A DNA stretch of 64,000 nucleotides from Mrakia gelida (Eukaryota > Basidiomycota > Tremellomycetes > Cystofilobasidiales > Mrakiaceae): positions 1-64,000 of the forward strand of contig BRON01000005.1 in NCBI GenBank assembly GCA_024345305.1. The letters run 5' to 3'. The notes beneath the pieces are model-generated. The model worked only from the letters and a program-made list of their open reading frames with translations. It had not been told where the DNA came from and did no database searches. How positions within the stretch are numbered: position 1 is the first letter of the stretch; each line of letters begins with the position of its first letter. Both the position numbers and the translations under genes were made by a program. This document shows, piece after piece, positions 57,501 to 64,000 of this stretch.

Positions 57501-57709
57501 AGCAGCTGAGGAAGGGCCAACGAATCGATCCTGAACGAGAAAAGAAAAGAAGGGAGGGAGGGAACGAGGTCAGCTTGAGCTTCGTCCTCCTTCGCCTTCC
57601 TCGGGAAAGAGCTCACCCTCTGGAGACTGTTATCAATAGCTGAGGTCTTGGAGAGTTGAGCGAGAGGGTTGATAGGTCCACAATCTGCAGGGCCGTTAAG
57701 GAAAGACAT
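54544..57709 (-). CDS. PEX5: PEX5 peroxisomal targeting signal 1 receptor
   Basis: ATG 57709-57707; TAG 54546-54544; about ten exons. The N-terminus [20 protein letters not shown] has the conserved Cys needed for ubiquitin-dependent recycling of Pex5, followed by DNSLQR and DRF. The linker is Gln/Gly/Met-rich and holds diaromatic WxxxF-type motifs (WDSQF, WEAEF) that bind Pex14/Pex13. The TPR domain that binds C-terminal SKL-type signals is spread over exons: [100 protein letters not shown] and [17 protein letters not shown]. It ends FGGEGFEF. Cytosolic cycling receptor for import of matrix enzymes into peroxisomes. The family fit is close over the full length. Confidence 0.94.
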
Positions 57710-57978
57710 CTTGAAAGGATCTCTGTAGTGGGTGAGGGGTGGAGGAAGGAAGGAAGGGAGAGCGAGGCAGCGAGGATGAAATCGGGCTCCTGCTCGAGAG
57801 TCCGCTTACCGCTGCCGGAAGTCCTCGTGAGGTCGAGTTTCTGTTTTATTTTCTCAAAGGACAAGAGCAAGGAGATGTAGAGCGTGAATCGTAAAGGGTC
57901 GTAAATGTAGAAAACGGAAGAAACGAAACGGAACTGATGCAAAGCAAAAAAAGAACGAGCAAGACGACGCGGTCAAAG

Positions 57979-60900
57979 CTAAACTCCCCTCAACCAAGCT
58001 ACCCTCCCTACCAGCTCATCCAACCTCCCTTCCACCTCGTCCAAAGCATCAACCATCCTCTCCCGCTTGATCTCCAGCTGGTCAAACCTCTCGTTCCCAC
58101 CTCCTCCCCCCTCGACGAGAACCGACGCGTCTTTGCTCGCACTCCTCCTCCTCCTCCCACTGTCGACCAAAACCGACGAGCTCGAGCTTGACGTCTTCTT
58201 CTTCCTCTCCACCTGAACAGAAGCCGCCTGCTGCTCCTTCTCCTTCTCGAAATCCAACCTCCTCGACCCCGACCTGGTCCTCTCCCTCTCCCTCCTCTTC
58301 TCCCTCTCTCCATCGTCCACCCTCCCTGCTCCCTCATCAAACACCCCACCACCACCCGAAGCTCGACTCCCAGGCCTCGAAGACCCCCCACGTTCCCTCG
58401 GGAACAACCCTCCCAGTCCTCCACTCGCAGGCGTGGGTGTCGCAGCCGTCCCTCCTCCCCCTCCACTCCCTCCTCCTCCACCACCACCTCCTCCCCCTCC
58501 CCTTCCCATCCTCCCTCCTGACCCACCACCACTCCCCGCTTCGCTCCCACCCCACCTCTTCAGAACCAACAACCTCGGCTTCCTCCCACTCTCGAGCACC
58601 CTCTTCCGAGCACTCATCCCCACGCAATCCACCATCTGCTGGAGCGCTCGCGTCTCCGAGAGGGCTGGGCGGGTGGAACGACGGGTGGTGGAGGGGGGTG
58701 GTTGTGGACGAAGCTGAGGTTGGGTTTGGGGTTGAGGTTGGGGGTGGTGGTAGGAAGAGAGTTGCCTCAGGGGAGTTTCGTACGATGCGGCTGAAGTTGT
58801 GTTCGAGGGACGATGGGGAGTTGCGATGTAGTAGGAGTTTGGGTTGGAGGAGGTGGTTGGGGGGAGGCTTATGGGGGAGGCGAAGAATGAGGGCTCGTTA
58901 GGGTTTGGGTTGGGGTTTGGGTTGAAAGTGAAGGAAGGAAGAGGGAAATCGGCGGGAAGAGCGTTAAGTCGAGGGTTGTTGATCTCGTCGAACGCGTCTT
59001 CGGTTGGTCCCCAGGTGAAGCCTTCGAACTCGACGTCGACTTCGACCTCATTTTCGTTGGAGAGGTCGGAAGAGTCGGAGGAGTCGCGTGGGTGATGTTG
59101 ATGTTGGCGATGGTGGAAGGGGGAGGATTTGGAGTGGAGGATCGAGAGACCTGGACTGGAGATGAAGAAGTCTGAGAAGGCGAAGGCGTCTCCGTTCTTT
59201 TCGTTGTTGGTGGTGGTGAAGTGGGAAAGTTGGGGAGGGTCGAGAGGTGCTGGTGGTGGGAGGAGGAGGTTGGCGGGAGGTGGTTCTGTGGGGACGGAGT
59301 TGGAGGTCAGCGACTCAAACCTGTCGAGGTTTTCGCGAAAACGAAGACGACGAACCTGGACAAGAAGGATCCCACGAGCAGCTGCGATACCAGGGATGAG
59401 AGACGATTTGACGAGCTCCGTCGCGACCGTATCGGACGGCTTGGTCGCTGAGGAGTCTGTGAGGGAGAAGCGACGAGAGGAAGGGAAGAACCGAGTCAGA
59501 CGCGTCTCGTCGAGAGAAGGAAGATCAGGTCGAATGGACCCACCCTCTCAGGAAATCCTTCAGGTCTTCCGACGCATGTATCGAAGAAGGGAACTGTAGA
59601 CTGGTCTGAGGAGTGACATGATACATCCGAATGTCGGAGATCAGCGTGGTCTCGTTCGAGCAAGAAAAGAAAGGAAGACGCGATGGACGAACCTCGAAGT
59701 TGATGATCCTGCAGTAGGTGTCTCCGATCGTCTCAGCGAAGAAAGGAGCTTCACCGAACACAAGCTCACTAAAGAAGGACGGTATGCTCGTCAGAGCCGG
59801 TTATTGACGAAGCTGTTGAGACGCGACGACGAGAGACTCACTAGATCACCACTCCCATCGACCACCAATCGACTCCAACCCCATACCCTTCCTCCTCCTC
59901 GTCCCCAGGTCGTATAGTTTCATTATCATCCTCATCCTCCGCTCTCACCAGCGCCTCCTCACTGCTCTCCAACACCTCAGGAGCGATGTAATCCGGCGTC
60001 CCAACCGGCCAAAGACAGTCCCTTCTCGCGAGCTTCGTCCCTCCCTCCCTCAACACCTTCGCCGCTGATCCAAAGTCCGTCAGAAGCACTCGAGGCGACT
60101 GTCCTTCGCGAGCGTCGATGAGGAGGTTATGAGGTTTGACGTCTCGATGAGCCCAGCCTTGATCGTGGATCCAAGCGAGGGCTGAGACGATTCCGAGGGA
60201 CCAGAAACGAACGTCCTCCTCTGAGAGACCTGAGGGAGAGTTGGGTTTGGGAGGTAAGGAGGAGAGGAGGTCCCAGAGGGTTCCGTTTGGGATGTAGTCG
60301 AGGACGAGATGCAGGGCGAAGGGGGACTGGAAGGAGGTGAGGAGGTGAGGGGTGTGGGAGGAGAGGGTGAGGAGGGAGAGGGTGTGGAGAGTTCGTTCCG
60401 TGAGGGGAGAGACGTGCTGAGAGGCAGAACAGGGGAAGCGGGAGCAGCGAATGAGGTTGTTAGAGGTGAGTTATGAACTCGAAGGTCGGACGAGCTGAAC
60501 GGAGGGAAGGACGAACCCGACGAGCTCGACGAACAACGGACTTCTGCATCGTCTTCAAGCAGTAGATTCGACCGTCGAGGTTGCATTTGACGAGATCGAC
60601 CTGGAGAGCATGAATCAAGACGCGTCAGCTCGATATATATACAGCAGCGGTGATGAACGGGTGGTAAACGGAAGGAGTGAAGTTGGAAGGCGAACGAGCT
60701 CAAGGTCGAAGGAATCGAACTCACCGACCCAAATTGACCCTCAGCCACATGGGCAACAGCGAGAAAGTCGTTCGTAGTAACCTTGAGCTGCTCCAGATCT
60801 GCTCGAGAGGTTGAAAATCGCGAAACAATGAGCTTTGAGGGCGAGGGAGCTGGCAAAGGAGAAGGAGGGAAGGAAGGAGAGAGGGGGTGAGCTCGACTGA

Positions 60901-61028
60901 CCTTGCCTTTGGGTTCCCTTCGCGTTCTCGACTCCTTTCCCTATCGCATCCTCGTCGTCGATGTCGATGTTGTCTTGTTGAAGGATGTGGGTGAGTTTCC
61001 TTCTTCTTCTTGGCCAAATTGAGGTCAT
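57979..61028 (-). CDS. AGC-type Ser/Thr protein kinase with long C-terminal tail
   Basis: Minus-strand, many exons; stop TAG 57981-57979. Provisional start at ATG 61028 (MTSIWPRRRRK), then DNIDIDDEDAIGKG. Kinase motifs in order: DFLAVAHVAEGQFGSV, Lys in YCLKTMQKS, LVLDYIPNGTLWDLL, HRDVKPHNLLID, DFGSAAK, GTPDYIAPEVL, an acidic activation-loop insert, VDWWSMGVVIYELVFGEAPF. TMQKS and GTPDYIAPEVL are typical of the DMPK/NDR side of the AGC group; DFGSA rather than DFGLS is distinctive. A tail segment FEGFTWGP resembles an AGC C-tail. Beyond it lie a Pro/Asn-rich linker, a run of about 12 glycines, basic patches and a final predicted coiled coil (FDQLEIKRERMVDALDEVEG). Divergent from ETF alpha, 132 bases between start codons. 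The precise subfamily and partner are not known. Confidence 0.82.
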
Positions 61029-61160
61029 GGCTGTCTGGGAGGAGAGGAAAGCAATCGCCCTCGGTCACCTCGTCGAATCACGAGCTCGAAACCTCCTTCC
61101 CTTTCTCCTCCTCCCCTGGAAGGAGAGCCCCGAATCTCCCAACCACGACTCACTCCAAGA

Positions 61161-63137
61161 ATGTTCTCCCTTCTCCGATCTTCCTCTTCTCGAGTTTCCA
61201 TCAACCCATCCCGCCTTTCTTCTTCTTCGATAAGGTCGCTCTCGTCGCTCGTCTTCCTCGAACACAAGAGGGGAGAGATCAGTCCGGCTTCTCTCTCAGC
61301 CGTCACTGCAGCTGGAACAGTAGGAGGAGACGTGAGTTCATTTCTCCCCTCTCTCCAGCTCGATATACATGCTGACCTGGCTCGGCTTCTCTCTTGCAGG
61401 TTTCTGGACTTGTCACTGGAAGTGCTGAGGATGTGAAGGCGATCGTCGAGAAAGCGAAGAGGTCAGCTTCGTCCTCTCCTTCCCTTTCCTTTCCCTCTTC
61501 TGTCCAGCTCACTTACCCGTCCTCCTTCTCTCCTATAGCATCGCTGGACTCAAGACTCTCTACTCCTCCTCATCACCAGCTTACGAGCACAGTCTCGCTG
61601 AATGTACGTTCGATCTCATCTCCTCCTCCCTGCTTCTTCCTTGACCTTTCCCTCTCTCCAGCTCGACCCTGATCTCCTCGTCTTCCTTCTCCCCCAACAG
61701 CCCTCGCTCCCCTCCTCGCCTCCCTCGTCCCCTCCAAGAAGTTCACCCATCTCATCGGAGCTCACTCTGCCGTCGGAAAGGATACCTTCCCTCGAGTCTC
61801 AGCTCTGTCAGTCTCTCCCTCCCTCTCGTCCATCGACCTTCCTCGTTTTCCCTCCATCGGCCGACCTCCTCCCCTGTGCTGACCTTCTCTTCGCCTTCTG
61901 CTCCTGCAGGCTGGACACCACCATGATCTCGGACGTCACCAAGATCCAGGCTGACGGAAACGAGTTTGTCAGGCCGATTTGTGAGTCCTCTTCTCTTCGA
62001 GATCGAAGCGAATCAAAGGAAGGAACGAGCGAGCTCACACCCTCTCGGGCTTCTTCGCTACTCGAAATTCTCGATGGAACAGACGCTGGAAACATCATTT
62101 CTCACGTTCGATCCAAGGAGGCTGTCAAGATTCTTACCGTTCGAGCCACTGCTTTCGACAAGGCTGCTACCTCTGGAGGATCGGCTGCCGTTGAGGTCGT
62201 CGAGCCCGTCGAGGCGCCTGGTGAGTCTTCTCTCGCCTTTCTCCCTGAGCTCGTATTCGAATCGGCTCGCTGTGCGCTTTTGCGAGAGCCTCGTCTGACC
62301 CTACACTCCTTCGTGATATCTCTTCCAGCTCCCGTCTCTTACCTCTCGACAAGCGAGACCATCTCTGCTCGACCCGATCTCGGATCCGCTGGAAAGGTCG
62401 TTTCTGGTGGACGAGCGCTGAAGAACAAGGAGACCTTCGCTGAGATCATGGAACCTCTGGCTGATGCTTTGGGAGCTGGTGAGTCCATTCTTTCCCTTCT
62501 CTCTCATCTTCCTCTCCCTTTCAGCGAGCTCACACGCGTCTCGTTTCCTCCCTCCCTTCTTTTTCCTTAGCCATCGGAGCCTCTCGAGCCGCCGTCGACG
62601 CTGGATACGCCGACAACAACTTGCAGGTCGGACAGACTGGAAAGGTTCGTAGCACCTCGTCGTGTTCATCTCTTAAGGAAGATTGGATCGAGACTGACGA
62701 GATTTCGCGTTCGTTCGACTTCGCCAGGTCGTCGCTCCCGAGCTCTACCTCGCCATCGGAATCTCGGGTGCTATCCAGCATCTCGCTGGAATGAAGGAGT
62801 CCAAGCTTATTGTTGCTATCAACAAGGTACGACCTCTCCCTGCCTCCTACTCTACCCTTTGACTCATCTGACCTTGACTCGGATTCGCCTCGGTCTTCTC
62901 TCTTTCTCGATTCAACTCGACAGGACGCCGACGCGCCTATCTTCCAGGTCAGTGCTCTCGCTCTCTCTCACACTTGGATCAATCTGCTCTTGGGTTCGGA
63001 GACTTTCTTCTTCGGCACGCTGACCCCCCGTTCGTTCGAATCTTCTGCGCGTTTGGTTCGTTCAGATCGCCGACGTTGGACTCGTCGCGGATCTGTTCGA
63101 GGCGGTTCCTGCTTTGACCAAGGCTTTGGCCAAGTAG
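61161..63137 (+). CDS. ETFA: Electron transfer flavoprotein alpha subunit
   Basis: Eleven exons in phase: 61161-61331, 61400-61461, 61539-61603, 61701-61806, 61920-61980, 62093-62220, 62329-62478, 62571-62644, 62728-62826, 62924-62947, 63066-63137. The start is a Ser/Arg-rich mitochondrial presequence ([20 protein letters not shown]). Domain I follows ([15 protein letters not shown]), and the FAD-binding domain has [44 protein letters not shown] and [19 protein letters not shown], all hallmark segments. With the beta subunit it passes electrons from acyl-CoA dehydrogenases to ETF-ubiquinone oxidoreductase in the mitochondrial matrix. Exon 10 is only 24 bases. Length (about 340 residues) is normal. 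Confidence 0.97.
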
Positions 63138-63384
63138 ACGTCGAAATACGTCTTCTTCCGTCGTAGTATATCGTAGGCATGTAAGATGAGCTCGTAGATC
63201 ACGCTATCCTCTCATTCGCGAAAGAGAGACGCGTCAAACCGGTCGGTCGAGTTTCAGTCGGAGTCGAGCAGCCCAATCTCTCTCTCCCCCTCCTCTTTCT
63301 TGCTCATGCGAACCACAAGACTAGACCAGGACAGTGACAAAAATGATCGAATCGAACGCGGACGATCCCTCCCACTCGCTCGCT

Positions 63385-64000
63385 CTACATATTCGCCTCA
63401 GCCTCCTCGTCCACAACCATCTCCCCCTCTCCCTCACCCTCACCCTCTCCCTCCTGCTCCTCCCCAGCCTCACCCATCTCCTCCTCCCTCGGCTCCTCAA
63501 CAGTCAACGCGGGCGTCCCCACCGCAGGCGAAGCCACGACCAGGAACCTTCGCTTGTTGGTCTTCCTTCCCTCCTTGGACGTTCCCGCCTGCTGCTGAGG
63601 GTGAACGTTCCCGGTTCCGAGATGAGGCAGGGAAGGGATCCCACCGTTGTTCTTGCGGCGACCGGATTCTTTTTTGGTTATCTGGTGAGGGGCGAGAAAG
63701 GGGAGGGGGGAGGGAGGGAAGGGCGGGAGAGAGTCAGTCGCGTCGTCGAAGGTCGGATGAGCTCGACACGGTCGGTCCCTTCCTTCTCCGCCCGCAATAC
63801 CCAAACCATGCACTCACCTCAGCCTCCTCCCCATCTCCTCCCTCCTCCTCCTCTCCCTCCCTCGACCACTTCGGCAGCTCAACCAGCAGCTGATACAAGT
63901 TGAACCCTGGTCCGAGAGGAGTCGCGTCTGCTCGAGGAGCTTTGGTCTTGTTGGCCTTCTTCTGGACGGGAGCTGGAGGGGGAGGAGGGGAAGTGAGGAG
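63385..64000 (-). CDS. 3' end of a gene running off the right edge, unknown function
   Basis: Two exons on the minus strand: 64000-63818 (open at the edge) and 63681-63385, joined in phase; stop TAG 63387-63385. The first reads KKANKTKAPRADATPLG, GFNLYQLLVELPKWS and an acidic stretch; the second starts ITKKESGRRKNNGGIPSLP, continues TSKEGRKTNKRRFLVVA and ends in a Glu/Gly-rich acidic tail. Basic and acidic patches suggest a nuclear protein; no domain is recognised in the part seen. Confidence 0.6.

Noticed and set aside
1..64000. tRNA or rRNA genes and CRISPR arrays
   Set aside because: No A-box/B-box pair with a cloverleaf, no rRNA-like conserved sequence and no regularly spaced repeats were seen by eye; a tRNAscan run would be decisive.

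Overview
The window is nuclear DNA of a fungus, most likely a basidiomycete of the Pucciniomycotina (a Microbotryomycetes-type yeast is my best guess). The support is GC-rich sequence, genes cut by many short introns with GT..AG ends and a CTGAC-like branch motif, basidiomycete-type gene content, and no bacterial-style operons. The species assignment is inference; the intron structure and gene families are read directly. Most genes are multi-exon, so open reading frames longer than the exons are often antisense or other-frame shadows.

Left third (1-25 kb) is accessory and repeat-rich. A large minus-strand gene (461-6951, probably starting further upstream near 8266) encodes an OrsD-type zinc-finger protein fused to a RecQ-like DEAH helicase. 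A ~299-bp segment at its putative 5' end (8056-8354) recurs at 65-363, as if a second helicase-type gene runs off the left edge, so the region looks like a tandem array. Then come a cluster of perfect 22-nt palindromes (8661-8720), a secreted/membrane protein gene (9040-10254), about 4 kb with only degenerate fragments and two inverted telomere-like motifs, a broken copy of the tail of the epsin gene (14690-15005), a multi-exon gene of unknown function (16233-17860), and an apparently intact, recently inserted Ty1/copia retrotransposon (19833-24669) with two identical 227-bp LTRs and a 5-bp target duplication.

Right two thirds (25.6-64 kb) is ordinary gene-dense euchromatin: epsin (endocytosis), a small Cys-rich protein, an unrecognised multi-exon protein, a Nup2/Nup50-like nucleoporin with Ran-binding domain, a MYND-finger/F-box-like protein, GPN3 GTPase (RNA polymerase II assembly), a membrane-anchored GH16 glucanase, a cytochrome P450, a TDT/SLAC1-type anion transporter, an unrecognised gene at 47.3-48.8 kb, a Ran1/Ksp1-type kinase, PEX5 (peroxisomal import receptor), an AGC-type kinase, ETF alpha (mitochondrial beta-oxidation electron transfer) and the 3' end of a further gene. 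No metabolic cluster is evident; these are independent housekeeping and cell-biology genes, several arranged as close divergent pairs (epsin/Cys-rich protein, MYND/GPN3, AGC kinase/ETF alpha) or convergent pairs (P450/transporter, Ran1-like kinase/PEX5).
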